In this document: positions 53,937 to 64,000 of the stretch, in pieces
Position numbering within the stretch: the first letter of the stretch is position 1
How the letters are laid out: each line of letters begins with the position of its first letter
Assembly: GCF_019145235.1 (NCBI RefSeq)
Contig: NZ_JAHSTV010000001.1
Span: 496,001-560,000 of the forward strand
Length of the DNA: 64,000 nucleotides
Origin: Pseudomonas farris
Lineage (GTDB): Bacteria > Pseudomonadota > Gammaproteobacteria > Pseudomonadales > Pseudomonadaceae
Direction: 5' to 3'
Translations under genes and position numbers: made by a program
The notes under the pieces: model-generated
Databases searched by the model: none
What the model saw: only the letters and a program-made list of their open reading frames with translations
What the model was told of the DNA's origin: nothing

Positions 53937-54269
53937 TCAGATTTTGACCCAGGCGGCAGGAACTCTTTGACCTATCCAAATACTCACTCTACTCCAAGAG
54001 ACCTGCATGTCTTCATCTCGGCCAGAATTAGGATTTATTGGAAAGAAGGCTTCATCTTCCATAAATGGCAGCGCTTCGAGCTGGGATAGGCTAAGCGGAT
54101 GGCCCTGTCTTTCTTCGACGCAGGCCGGAATATTCTTCATTAGTTCACAGTATTTAAACCCATCATTACGAGTAAAACCGAGACGTTGCATAAACTGAAA
54201 TTGAAGCACCTGTTCGTTTATTGGGTAATGGTTTTGTGGCCCTCCCACAGGGTCGCCACATCCTGCCAT
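53937..54269 (-). CDS. hypothetical protein in an AT-rich stretch
   Basis: An open frame of 110 codons that I do not recognise. No signal peptide or membrane segment is visible. The middle reads VEERQGHPLSLSQLEALPFMEDEAFFPINPNSGRDEDMQVSWSRVSIW. The first 25 residues are proline- and glycine-rich and look poorly supported; ATG codons at residues 27 and 44 are alternatives. The surrounding DNA is AT-rich compared with flanking core genes and lies within the proposed guaA-site insertion. It could be a small immunity-type or cargo gene, or a remnant. Confidence 0.45.
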   Translation of the reverse strand: MAGCGDPVGGPQNHYPINEQVLQFQFMQRLGFTRNDGFKYCELMKNIPACVEERQGHPLSLSQLEALPFMEDEAFFPINPNSGRDEDMQVSWSRVSIWIGQRVPAAWVKI

Positions 54270-54352
54270 TGCTGCCCTAACTTAACCTAGAACTACACCG
54301 CCAATGCCGACTTCAATGCCGATACCTCCATTGCCAAGGTGTGTTATGACAT

Positions 54353-55255
54353 ATGATGAGTAGATACTTTCCCTGTCGTCGGACATTGGCCGGCTTCTAT
54401 AAAGCCTGGATGGTGATGGTCAGCGCGCTTCTCATCGCCTGCCAATCGCCGCGCGAGGCACTGCAACAACTGGCTGAAGAGCACGGCCGACAATTGGAGG
54501 TCCTGCCGGGACACGGCTTCCCCCTCTTCATACTTGCGCCGCAAACTGCAGAAAAGATGACTCGCCTGCGTGTCTACCTGGAAGGCGATGGCCATTCCTG
54601 GGCGACGGCCACTCAACCCAGCCTGGATCCGAGCCCGCACAATCTGTTAGTGCCACGGCTGGCGGTCGATGATCCGACACCGAATGCGTACCTGGCACGC
54701 CCCTGCCAGTTCGTCATGGTCGCAGCCTGTCAATCAGCACTCTGGACCAATCGACGATTTTCTCAGGAAGTGGTCACCCGCCTCAGCCAGGCGCTGGACC
54801 AATTAAAACAGCGATATGGCAATAGGGAGTTCGAACTGGTGGGGTATTCAGGTGGAGCCGCTCTCGCATTATTGTTAGCGGCGCAGCGCAATGATGTTAC
54901 CCAGGTGCAAACCCTTGCTGGCAATCTCAGTCCACCTCTGTGGGCGACGATGAAAGGATTGTCGCCACTCGACGGTTCACTGGATCCGCTGGACTATCGT
55001 AATCGACTCGCCTTAATACCCCAGCGTCATCTCATCGGAGAAGCAGACCTGATTATTCCAGGTAGTTTAGTTGATAGTTACCAACAGGCGCTTGGCTCGC
55101 CCCTCTCCCAATGCGTCCATGTACCAGGAGCAAGCCATGACAGGGGGTGGGAAGCGACATGGAGCCGATGGGTTAAAACACCGTTGGTACATGAAAATCC
55201 TGAGATTAAGGGTGGGCAGGTCCGTTTAAAAACATCCGAATACTATTCCCCCTAG
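54353..55255 (+). CDS. alpha/beta-hydrolase-like lipoprotein
   Basis: A 300-residue protein with a lipoprotein-type signal (MVMVSALLIAC, Cys at about residue 30) and a hydrolase-like body. The nucleophile elbow GYSGG (LVGYSGGAALALLLAAQ) gives Ser as nucleophile. A late His is in VPGASHDRGWE, and an Asp candidate in GEADLIIP, the usual catalytic order. RVYLEGDGHSWATAT forms an oxyanion-side loop. It is probably anchored to the outer membrane facing the periplasm. Substrate unknown. Start uncertain: ATG 54353, 54356 or the ATG just before the hydrophobic core. It has no operon partner and sits between the orphan gene and the autotransporter gene. Confidence 0.78.
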   Translation: MMSRYFPCRRTLAGFYKAWMVMVSALLIACQSPREALQQLAEEHGRQLEVLPGHGFPLFILAPQTAEKMTRLRVYLEGDGHSWATATQPSLDPSPHNLLVPRLAVDDPTPNAYLARPCQFVMVAACQSALWTNRRFSQEVVTRLSQALDQLKQRYGNREFELVGYSGGAALALLLAAQRNDVTQVQTLAGNLSPPLWATMKGLSPLDGSLDPLDYRNRLALIPQRHLIGEADLIIPGSLVDSYQQALGSPLSQCVHVPGASHDRGWEATWSRWVKTPLVHENPEIKGGQVRLKTSEYYSP

Positions 55256-55524
55256 TGCCGGACCCTGGCCTGACCGCAATAACACCATAAAGTTCCGCTT
55301 ATTGCTGAATAACTCCGTAAATCCTCAAAAAACAACTGTAGCGTCGCATTTTTTAGCTTTTTTTTTCGTCATTGATTATTTTTATGATGAATTGTCCTAC
55401 AAGCATCGTGTAGATTTGCACGCGCTTGAATCAGCACTTCACTGACAAGCTGGCAGGGATGCCTAAAACAGACGCTGACGCGCAGGTTGTTCCCTGTCAG
55501 TTTCTGCCCTGTAAGGATACTGCC

Positions 55525-57828
55525 TTGAACATTTCCCACCTGCGCCGCTCGTTGTTGGCGCTGTCCGTCGCGGCTACCACTGCCACGGTCCATGCCGCAC
55601 CCGCACCCGACCTCAACCACGACCTGAGCACAGGGGCATACAGCAGCTCCGGCGATGTTTTCAATAACGCCACCTTCACCGGGACGTCGCAAAACGCAGG
55701 TGTAGAGCTGACCGACGTGACCCTGGCGGGCAACCTGGTCAACCAGGGCAAAATCAACCTGACGGCTGCGAACCCCAGCGACATCCCGGCCGGTATCTCC
55801 ATGACCCTCAATTCCACCGTCGCTGGCGATCTGGTAAATAATGGCGACATTACGGTGAGCGGCAACGGCGCCATGGGGCTGGACCTGTATCTGGCGAATA
55901 TCGCTGGTGAAGTGAACAACAACGGCAACATCACTGTGACTGGTGAAGATGCCAATGGCATGATGATCACCTCGACCCAGTCGCGCATCAATAACTCGGG
56001 CACTATCACCGCTCGCGGCATCGACTCTGCGGGTATCGAGATCGAGAACGCTCGCTTTACCGGTCAGATGACAGGCGCTCCCTTCAAGAGTGATATCAAC
56101 AACAGCGGGACTATCTCCGCCGACGGAGTCGGTATCCACTTTCGCAGCCTCGACACCTCCGGCGGTTTCGACACCCTCTCCATCAGGCAGACAGGTGGCC
56201 TGATCGAAGGCGGCACCGCAGCAATTCTAGCGGACGACAATGCCTCCCCTTCGTATTTCTACTGGCAAGGTGGTCAGGTCAAGGGTGACCTGCTGGGCCT
56301 GAGTGGTGTGCTGGTGCAAGGGGACGCGATGTTCGATGGCTCGACCATCCGCGCCGGCTTCGTCGATATCGACGGTGGCCGCCTGACTCTGCTTCGCCCG
56401 CAGACTACGATTGTGGGCGACCTCGACATGGACAGCGACACTGCGCGCTTGCGCTTGCTGCTGGATAACAACACTCTGCCCAACACGCCGATCCTGAAAG
56501 TCACCGGCAATACCTTCTTCTCTCCAGGCAGCCAGATCGAACTGCAGGCTCGCTCCGACGACTTCCGCACGTCGGCCCAGGGCACCCGCTACACCCTCAT
56601 CAACTCTGGCACGTGGGAAGACCCGCAGAACCTGTCCGTGGTTTCCTCCTCGGCGCTGCTTGAGGTGAGGAACTTCGGCATTGAAGGCCAGGACGTGAAA
56701 GCACTGGTTGCCACCCGCAGTGATGAGGTGATCACGCAAGACCTGCTGGGTGCCCGTGGTTCGCGCAACGCGGTGAACGCCATCAAGCCGTTCAAGAACA
56801 CGGTCTTGGGCCAGATGGACGAAAGCGACCCGGTATTCCAGCGTTTCGCCAACGCCGCCACCAGTGAAGATCTGGCCAAACTTTCCGAAACCCTGACCCC
56901 TGACGTCAGCCGTGGGGCGATCAACGCCGCCACCAACAGCCAGAACCTGGTCGCAAGTGCCATCAACCGCCGCGCCAGCAAAGCCCGTAGCGGTCTGTCC
57001 TCCGGTGACGTCCTGGCAGAACAAGGCGTATGGCTGCAAGCGCTGTCCAGCGATGCCAACCAGGACAGCCGCCACGGTATCGACGGCTACGACGCCAACA
57101 CCAACGGCATCGCCGTGGGTGCCGACGGCAAGCTCAACGCCGATACTACCGTGGGCCTGGCTTACAGCTACCTGACCAGCGACGTCAAATCCGACTTGGG
57201 CAAAAAAACCGACGTCAGCGGCCATGCACTGACCCTGTACGGCAACTGGGCCCGTGACAACTTCTTTGTCGACACCTCGCTGATGTATGGCTGGAACGAC
57301 AACGAGTCCAAACGCTACATAGCTGGTACCCGCGCCAAGGCCGACTACGACAGTGAGATCTTCGGCGTCAACGCACTGGCAGGCTACACTTTCCAGCTCG
57401 ACAAGCAGTGGCTGCTGGAACCCCAGGTCGGTGCGCGCTATGCCAACGTATCGATGGATTCGTACCGTGAAAAAGGTAGCTCAGCCGCCCTCAACGTCGG
57501 CAGCCAGCGCTATGAAATCGGCGAAATGGGCCTGGGCGCTCGTCTGGCGGCCGCTTTTGACATAGGTGTGGGCAGCCTGGAACCGGAAGCCAAGCTGATG
57601 GCCTGGCACGATTTCATCGGCGACAAGGCCGTCACCACCTCCACCTTCGTGCTTGGCGGTACCCCATTCACCACCACAGGGGCGACACCGGCGCGCGACA
57701 GCTACGAGCTGGGACTGGGTGCGAACTACCGCGTAGGCGCGTGGAGCGTGGGAGGGACGTACAACTACCTGACCAGCAGTGGTTTCGACGCCGACACCTT
57801 CACTGCGAACGTGCGTTACGACTTCTGA
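55525..57828 (+). CDS. autotransporter outer-membrane beta-barrel protein
   Basis: About 767 residues: a signal peptide (NISHLRRSLLALSVAATTAT, ending VHA), a passenger of repeated beta-strand turns rich in Asn and Gly (GDLVNNGDITVSGNGAMGLDLYL, GEVNNNGNITVTGEDANG, INNSGTITARGIDSAGIEIEN) expected to form a beta-helix, and a C-terminal type V barrel from about residue 495 (QGVWLQALSS) to the terminal NVRYDF. I prefer TTG at 55525, which has AAGGAT upstream and starts the signal; an ATG at 55459 and a TTG at 55426 are in frame. Such proteins act in adhesion or biofilm formation. A 16-bp terminator follows. Confidence 0.86.
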   Translation: MNISHLRRSLLALSVAATTATVHAAPAPDLNHDLSTGAYSSSGDVFNNATFTGTSQNAGVELTDVTLAGNLVNQGKINLTAANPSDIPAGISMTLNSTVAGDLVNNGDITVSGNGAMGLDLYLANIAGEVNNNGNITVTGEDANGMMITSTQSRINNSGTITARGIDSAGIEIENARFTGQMTGAPFKSDINNSGTISADGVGIHFRSLDTSGGFDTLSIRQTGGLIEGGTAAILADDNASPSYFYWQGGQVKGDLLGLSGVLVQGDAMFDGSTIRAGFVDIDGGRLTLLRPQTTIVGDLDMDSDTARLRLLLDNNTLPNTPILKVTGNTFFSPGSQIELQARSDDFRTSAQGTRYTLINSGTWEDPQNLSVVSSSALLEVRNFGIEGQDVKALVATRSDEVITQDLLGARGSRNAVNAIKPFKNTVLGQMDESDPVFQRFANAATSEDLAKLSETLTPDVSRGAINAATNSQNLVASAINRRASKARSGLSSGDVLAEQGVWLQALSSDANQDSRHGIDGYDANTNGIAVGADGKLNADTTVGLAYSYLTSDVKSDLGKKTDVSGHALTLYGNWARDNFFVDTSLMYGWNDNESKRYIAGTRAKADYDSEIFGVNALAGYTFQLDKQWLLEPQVGARYANVSMDSYREKGSSAALNVGSQRYEIGEMGLGARLAAAFDIGVGSLEPEAKLMAWHDFIGDKAVTTSTFVLGGTPFTTTGATPARDSYELGLGANYRVGAWSVGGTYNYLTSSGFDADTFTANVRYDF

Positions 57829-57844
57829 TCAACGTCTTCGTCTG

Positions 57845-57880
57845 AAACAACAAAACCCGCCAATGCGGGTTTTGTTGTTT
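57845..57880 (+). terminator. Rho-independent terminator of the autotransporter gene
   Basis: AAACAACAAAACCCGC and GCGGGTTTTGTTGTTT form a perfect 16-bp stem with a CAAT loop. The 240 bases from here to guaA hold no gene that I can see. Confidence 0.9.
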
Positions 57881-58123
57881 GAGGCTGATGGTAAAGCCCG
57901 TAAGCGTCTGGCGTCACTGAATCAAAACCGCCCCAGGCCGTAACTGCCTCTGCGCAGAAAAGCGCTATCGATACCATGTCGGCATTGCTCTACCGAACAT
58001 GGTGTCGATATTCGTTTCTGATGAGACCGGCACCACGTACCATGAACCAAGCCGTTGATGACGTGAAAGAAATCGCAAATACTCTGATTTTTTACTTATA
58101 AAACAGATAGTTGCGGATAAACC

Positions 58124-59701
58124 TTACTCCCACTCAATGGTCGCTGGCGGCTTGCTCGACACGTCGTAGGTGACGCGGGAGATGCCTTCGATTTCATTGA
58201 TGATGCGGCCGCTGACGGTTTCCAGCAGTTCGTAAGGCAGGTGTGCCCAACGCGCGGTCATGAAGTCGATGGTTTCCACGGCACGCAGGGCCACGACCCA
58301 GGCGTAACGACGGCCATCGCCGACAACGCCAACCGATTTCACCGGCTGGAACACCACGAATGCCTGGCTGACTTTGTGGTACCAGTCGGCCTTGCGCAGC
58401 TCTTCGATGAAGATGTGGTCGGCGCGACGCAGCAGGTCGGCGTATTCCTTCTTCACTTCACCGAGGATCCGCACACCCAGGCCCGGGCCCGGGAACGGAT
58501 GACGGTAGACCATGTCGTACGGCAGGCCGAGCTCCAGGCCCAGACGACGGACTTCGTCCTTGAACAACTCGCGCAGGGGTTCAACCAGCTTGAGGTTCAT
58601 TTCTTCCGGCAGGCCGCCCACGTTGTGGTGCGACTTGATCACGTGAGCCTTGCCGCTTTTCGCGCCAGCCGACTCGATCACGTCCGGGTAAATGGTGCCT
58701 TGGGCGAGGTACTTGATGTTATCCAGTTTGTTGGACTGGGCATCGAAAACGTCGATGAAGGTACGGCCAATGATCTTGCGCTTCTTCTCTGGATCGCTTT
58801 CGCCTGCCAGATTGTCGAGGAACTGGTCCTCGGCGTTGGCGCGAATCACCTTGACGCCCATGTTCTCGGCGAACATGGCCATCACTTGCTCGCCTTCGTG
58901 CAGGCGCAGCAGGCCGTTGTCGACGAAGACGCAGGTCAACTGGTCGCCGATGGCCTTGTGCAGCAGCGCGGCAACCACCGAGGAGTCAACGCCGCCGGAC
59001 AGGCCGAGCAATACGTTGTCGGTACCAACCTGGGCGCGGACCTGGGCGATGGCGTCTTCAGCAATCTTCGAAGGTGTCCACAGGGCTTCGCAGCCGCAGA
59101 TGTCGAGGATGAAGCGCGAGAGGATGCGACCGCCCTGCTTGGTGTGGGTCACTTCCGGGTGGAACTGCACGCCGTAGTAGCCGCGAGCATCGTTGAACAT
59201 GCCGGCAATCGGGCAGCTCGGGGTGCTGGCCAGGATGTGGAAGTCTTCCGGCATCTTGGTGACCTTGTCACCGTGGCTCATCCATACGTCGAGGCCGAAC
59301 AGGCCATCGGCGTCGATATGGTCTTCGATGCCATCGAGCAGACGGCTCTTGCCAACCACGTCAACGCGGGCATAACCGAACTCACGCAGCTCGGAACCTT
59401 CGACCTTGCCACCCAGCTGTTCAGCCATGGTTTGCATGCCGTAGCAGATACCGAAGACCGGTACGCCCAGGTCAAACACCGCTTGCGGGCAGCGCGGGCT
59501 GTCGGCTACGTGCACGGACTCGGGGCCGCCGGCGAGAATGACGCCTTTTGGAGCGAATTCGCGAATCGCTTCGTCGTCCATGTCGAACGGATGCAGTTCG
59601 CAGTACACGCCGATTTCACGCACGCGGCGGGCAATCAGCTGGGTGTACTGGGAACCGAAGTCGAGGATCAGGATGCGGTGGGCGTGAATGTCGAGGGCCA
59701 T
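58124..59701 (-). CDS. guaA: glutamine-hydrolysing GMP synthase
   Basis: A 525-residue enzyme that makes GMP from XMP with glutamine and ATP. The class I glutaminase domain has Cys86 in FGICYGMQ and the HPEVTH motif. The ATP-pyrophosphatase loop is GLSGGVDSS, and the C-terminal dimerisation domain ends TIEWE. It is encoded 93 bases downstream of guaB and is probably on the same transcript. Its 3' end is a known hotspot for genomic islands; a short copy of the end lies at 53789. Confidence 0.97.
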   Translation of the reverse strand: MALDIHAHRILILDFGSQYTQLIARRVREIGVYCELHPFDMDDEAIREFAPKGVILAGGPESVHVADSPRCPQAVFDLGVPVFGICYGMQTMAEQLGGKVEGSELREFGYARVDVVGKSRLLDGIEDHIDADGLFGLDVWMSHGDKVTKMPEDFHILASTPSCPIAGMFNDARGYYGVQFHPEVTHTKQGGRILSRFILDICGCEALWTPSKIAEDAIAQVRAQVGTDNVLLGLSGGVDSSVVAALLHKAIGDQLTCVFVDNGLLRLHEGEQVMAMFAENMGVKVIRANAEDQFLDNLAGESDPEKKRKIIGRTFIDVFDAQSNKLDNIKYLAQGTIYPDVIESAGAKSGKAHVIKSHHNVGGLPEEMNLKLVEPLRELFKDEVRRLGLELGLPYDMVYRHPFPGPGLGVRILGEVKKEYADLLRRADHIFIEELRKADWYHKVSQAFVVFQPVKSVGVVGDGRRYAWVVALRAVETIDFMTARWAHLPYELLETVSGRIINEIEGISRVTYDVSSKPPATIEWE

Positions 59702-59794
59702 GTGGTCAGTCTCGTCTATGCAGTTCGGTGAAGAGAATCAGAAACAACTCGGGGCTGAAAACAGCCCCGGTTACTTAACTTATTGCTGGAAGCC

Positions 59795-61342
<1,548 letters not shown>

Positions 61343-61382
61343 CTATTATTGGCATTACTGACATACGGAAAAACGACGTCCC

Positions 61383-61467
61383 TGTAGGAGCCGCCGAAGG
61401 CTGCGATCTTTCGACTTTGATTTTCAAAAACAAGATCAAAAGATCGCAGCCTTCGGCAGCTCCTGCA
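61383..61467. repeat. inverted repeat pair, family C
   Basis: TGTAGGAGCCGCCGAAGGCT and the inverted AGCCTTCGGCAGCTCCTGCA flank a linker that itself contains CAAAAACAAGATCAAAAG-type sequence. It lies between the guaB promoter and the zinc-ribbon gene. Confidence 0.8.
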
Positions 61468-61480
61468 AAGGCGCCCGCGT

Positions 61481-62029
61481 TCAGAGTTCGACTTTGACCC
61501 AGCTCACGGGTTGATCCAGCCAATCGGCAAATTCGTCGATAAAGCTCTGCTTGAACCCGGCCTCGAGCCAGTTGTTGAAGATGAAGCCCAGGTTGGAAAA
61601 GCCGCATTCCTGCAAGAACAGAAACCCGTTGATGTCATCTTCATGCCCGCACTCAGGGCACGTGAAGTTATCGGTGCGTCCCGGCATCCACTCTTCCAGG
61701 CTTTCGAACAGCGCTTCGCCGATTTCCTTGCGGCACTCGGCGCAGCCGGCTTCTTCGAGAAACCCCTTGGCCGGTGTATAGATGCAGCGCTTGGTGATGA
61801 TTTCCAGGCCATTGATCGGCTCGCCGAACGGCAGCGCGTCAGGGTGCAGGACCACGGCGCGGGCACCGTCGGCGAGGGCGTGGGCCATGCGATTGCCGGT
61901 GCGGCCACAGGTGGTCAGTTGTTCTTTAATGATGTTCTTGCGCACCAGCCAACGCACGACCGCCCGGGCCCGGGGTTCGTGTACCGGCAGGGTGGAGATT
62001 TTCGGGACGATGATGCTTTGGGAATTCAT
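61481..62029 (-). CDS. hypothetical protein with zinc-ribbon cysteine pairs
   Basis: A 182-residue soluble protein. Cysteines are arranged as CAEC near the middle and CPEC about 30 residues later (FTCPECGHEDDING), as in a zinc ribbon. The N-terminal half (RAVVRWLVRKNIIKEQLTTCGRTGNRMAHALADGARAVV) looks helical, and the C-terminus ends with an aromatic region (FIDEFADWLDQPVSWVKVEL). Close relatives in pseudomonads are sometimes labelled sugar ABC transporter ATPase, but no Walker motif is present, so I do not accept that name. Function unknown. It has no coupled partner. Confidence 0.8.
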   Translation of the reverse strand: MNSQSIIVPKISTLPVHEPRARAVVRWLVRKNIIKEQLTTCGRTGNRMAHALADGARAVVLHPDALPFGEPINGLEIITKRCIYTPAKGFLEEAGCAECRKEIGEALFESLEEWMPGRTDNFTCPECGHEDDINGFLFLQECGFSNLGFIFNNWLEAGFKQSFIDEFADWLDQPVSWVKVEL

Positions 62030-62064
62030 GGTGCAAGCCTACAAATGCTGAATGAGTCCACCCT

Positions 62065-62154
62065 TGTGGGAGCGAGCCTGCTCGCGATGAGGCCATTGCA
62101 GTCAACATTGTTGTTGCCTAACCCACCGCCATCGCGAGCAGGCTCGCTCCCACA
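62065..62154. repeat. REP-type inverted repeat pair, family B variant
   Basis: Arms read TGTGGGAGCGAGCCTGCTCG and its inverse, a variant with GAGCCTGCTC in place of GGGCTTGCTC. It lies between the zinc-ribbon gene and the exporter gene. Confidence 0.82.
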
Positions 62155-62193
62155 GGATTTGCGGCCGGCAGCTTAATCCCTGACGAAATCCGG

Positions 62194-62961
62194 TCAAGTA
62201 CTCAAATAGCGCCCGATCAAGGCAATCCCGCTGGCCAGCACCAGCCAGGTCACCAGCCGCACGAATGCCTCGCGGGACAATTTCATGATCAACCGCCGAC
62301 CGATCCACAACCCCAGCGCCATCGCTGGCAACAAACACAGTGCCAATACCAACAAGGGTAGCTCGGCATACACACCGGCGACGGCAAACAGGCTCAAACG
62401 CACCACGGTGCTGCAACTGATCAGCGCACTCTGGGTTGCCCGGGCTGCGTCCTTGGGCAGCCGACTGTTCAAATAGATCGCATATAAAAAGCCGCCACTG
62501 CCAAACAGCGCCCCGAACATCCCGCCCACCGTGCCCATCGGCACCGCCCACCCGGCGGACAATTGCGCCGGACGGGTTTTAATCCACAGGCTGTAAATCG
62601 CATAGGCGCTGATAAACAGCCCCATCAACAGCAACAAAACATCGGATTTAAGGTTCAGCAGAAAAATCACCCCCAACGTGCAGCCCACCGCCATGCACGG
62701 CAGCAGCCGCAGCAATTCGGGCCTCGCCACATCCCGTCGCGAGGGCAGCAGATTGCCGAACGCCGCGACGAAATCCAGCAGCACCAGCAGCGGCACGATT
62801 TTCGACAGCGGCATGAACAGGATCAGAATCGGCCCGGCCACCAGCGCGGTGCCAAAACCGGCGATGCCGAACACGATGTAGGCCAGCGCAACGCCCAACC
62901 CGATCACCAGCCAATCCACCGCACCCCACGGCCATTGGTTTAACAACTCCAGCACACTCAT
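62194..62961 (-). CDS. TauE/SafE-family sulfite exporter-like membrane protein
   Basis: A 255-residue inner-membrane protein with about eight membrane segments in two related halves. The family pattern GVALAYIVFGIAGFGTALVAGPIL near the start and PMGTVGGMFGALFGSGGFLYAIYL in the second half are clear. Members export small organic sulfur compounds or sulfite. The ATG at 62961 is preferred; a GTG two codons before is in frame. It diverges from the LysR gene over a 100-base gap, so the LysR protein is a natural candidate regulator (inference). Confidence 0.87.
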   Translation of the reverse strand: MSVLELLNQWPWGAVDWLVIGLGVALAYIVFGIAGFGTALVAGPILILFMPLSKIVPLLVLLDFVAAFGNLLPSRRDVARPELLRLLPCMAVGCTLGVIFLLNLKSDVLLLLMGLFISAYAIYSLWIKTRPAQLSAGWAVPMGTVGGMFGALFGSGGFLYAIYLNSRLPKDAARATQSALISCSTVVRLSLFAVAGVYAELPLLVLALCLLPAMALGLWIGRRLIMKLSREAFVRLVTWLVLASGIALIGRYLST

Positions 62962-63061
62962 CGTCACGGCTTCCTTTAATTCCTGTGATGACTTTAGCCA
63001 GCGCCGAGCGTTGCGACTAATATCTTCAATGTCGACTACCCATCTCGAAAAGGCATGCCTC

Positions 63062-64000
63062 GTGCTTTCAACCCGTCAATTGCGCTACTTCGTGGAAATA
63101 GCCGAGAGTGGCAGCTTCAGCGCCGCAGCCGAACGACTGTTTATTGCTCAATCGGCCTTGAGCCGGCAGATCAAGGACATGGAAACCCGACTGCAAACGC
63201 CGCTGTTCGAACGCACCGCACGCCAACCCCGTTTGACGGCGGCGGGTGAAGCCTTTTTGCCTCGGGCGAGAAACCTGCTGAACGAACTGACCAAGGCCAG
63301 CGAAATGGCCACTCAGGTGGGAAACGGTCAACTGGGTGTATTGCGCCTGAGTCACTCCAGCACGGTGCCGATGAGCGGTCGGCTGCTGCGTGGCATCAGC
63401 GTTTATCTGGATCAGCACGCTGGCGTGTCGATGGACATCGTCAAGCTGTCCTCCGAGGCGCAACTGGAAGAATTGGCCGAAGGGCGCCTTGATGTGGGGC
63501 TGTTGCGCCTGCCGGTGCTGCGTCAGCGTGAAGGGGTGCAGATTGTTCCGCTGTACAGCGAGCGCCTGTTGCTGGCGGTGCCGCCGAATCATCGGCTGGC
63601 AGTGGATCAGTCCGCGCAAGGCATCGATCTGGCGCAGTTGAAGCATGAAGCGTTTATTTCCATCCCTCATCCACAGCGGGGCGGCCTGAGCTATTTATCC
63701 GCCGAGTTGTGCATGCGCCAGGGGTTCTTTCCCCAGGCGGCTCGGGTGGTGTCGCGCAAAACCACACAATTGCAATTGATCCAGGCCGGGTTCGGCATCG
63801 CACTGTTACCGGAATCGATGCAAGACATCGCGCCGCCGGATATCCACTTTCTGCCCTTGGCCGACCCGGATTGCCACAGCACTGTTGCCCTCGCCTATCG
63901 GCAGCATCCCGCGGCACTGGTTCAACACTTCATCAATACCTGCACAACCCACTGTGGGAGCGGCGGTGCGGCGATCCGACTTGCTCGCGAAAGCGGTGGG
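63062..64000 (+). CDS. LysR-family transcriptional regulator, running off the right edge
   Basis: At least 313 residues, open to the window end. The N-terminal helix-turn-helix LSTRQLRYFVEIAESGSFS, AAERLFIAQSALSRQIKDME is typical, followed by the effector domain (LGVLRLSHSSTVPMSG, GRLDVGLLRLPV, GFGIALLPESM). I prefer GTG at 63062, with AAGG 8 bases upstream, because it places the HTH at the usual distance; an ATG at 63029 is in frame. The body reaches normal LysR length by about 63940, after which the frame enters a REP repeat (CTTHCGSGGAAIRLARESG), so its C-terminus is partly repeat-coded. It is divergent from the TauE/SafE gene. Confidence 0.88.
   Translation, partial: MLSTRQLRYFVEIAESGSFSAAAERLFIAQSALSRQIKDMETRLQTPLFERTARQPRLTAAGEAFLPRARNLLNELTKASEMATQVGNGQLGVLRLSHSSTVPMSGRLLRGISVYLDQHAGVSMDIVKLSSEAQLEELAEGRLDVGLLRLPVLRQREGVQIVPLYSERLLLAVPPNHRLAVDQSAQGIDLAQLKHEAFISIPHPQRGGLSYLSAELCMRQGFFPQAARVVSRKTTQLQLIQAGFGIALLPESMQDIAPPDIHFLPLADPDCHSTVALAYRQHPAALVQHFINTCTTHCGSGGAAIRLARESGG
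63953..63992. repeat. REP-type repeat arm, family B, within the LysR reading frame
   Basis: TGTGGGAGCGGCGGTGCGGC, then GATCCGACTTGCTCGCGAA: a family B arm with about 12 extra bases in its centre. The partner arm, if any, lies beyond the window. Confidence 0.65.

Noticed and set aside
58241..59731. Plus-strand 496-codon frame opposite guaA, and a similar one opposite guaB
   Set aside because: Both are mirror frames of conserved housekeeping genes on the minus strand.
61481..62029. Naming this gene a sugar ABC transporter ATPase
   Set aside because: No Walker A, Walker B or ABC signature is present; only zinc-ribbon-type cysteine pairs are seen.

Overview
The window looks like a chromosomal segment of a Pseudomonas of the fluorescens lineage. 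The evidence is high-GC coding DNA, many dispersed inverted repeats of the pseudomonad REP type, and several familiar gene blocks: OprB porin with PQQ glucose dehydrogenase; a Lon paralogue with a chagasin-type inhibitor and a YhhN protein (the AsrA neighbourhood of P. aeruginosa); cmoAB; tadA with a multicopper oxidase; guaBA; and a trehalose phosphotransferase locus. This identification is inference from gene content; no database search was possible.

Layout. 0-4.1 kb: end of a di-haem cytochrome c peroxidase translationally coupled to a DAHL-type sensor kinase and a receiver-fronted histidine kinase. 4.4-8.7 kb: a small monooxygenase, then a leftward cassette of a GtrB-like lipid-linked sugar synthase, a GtrII-like membrane protein and a GT39-like transferase. 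9-11.6 kb: an OpgC-like acyltransferase and an amino-acid permease. 12.2-20.2 kb: an atypical class A penicillin-binding protein and a 1554-residue toxin with leucine-rich repeats and a NEL-type E3 ubiquitin ligase domain. 20.3-26.1 kb: a leftward CS1-type (alternate chaperone-usher) pilus operon. 26.5-28 kb: a YqjI-like PadR regulator and YqjH-like ferric-siderophore reductase behind a palindromic operator. 28-40 kb: mostly housekeeping (Pr6Pr-like protein, VF530 protein, oprB, gcd, Lon paralogue, icp, yhhN, an AT-rich orphan, cmoAB). 40-42 kb: tadA and multicopper oxidase.

42-51.3 kb: trehalose uptake and use. TreR faces treP across two 17-bp operator copies; treP, treC, a LamB-like porin, an EIIA-HPr-EI fusion and an EIIB-like protein that has lost the phosphorylated cysteine all run leftward. 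51.4-53.7 kb: a toxin-like gene split by a frameshift. 53.8-58.1 kb: an AT-rich stretch with an orphan gene, a lipoprotein hydrolase and an autotransporter, bounded by the 3' end of guaA and by a short copy of that same end, as expected for an old insertion at the guaA hotspot. 58.1-61.3 kb: guaA and guaB behind a clear sigma-70 promoter with a GC-rich discriminator. 61.4-64 kb: a zinc-ribbon protein, a TauE/SafE exporter and a divergent LysR regulator that runs off the window.

The genes best worth follow-up are the NEL toxin, the CS1 pilus operon with its unusual gene order, the cysteine-less EIIB, the frameshifted toxin, and the apparent guaA-site insertion. I saw no CRISPR array, rRNA, tRNA, integrase or transposase.
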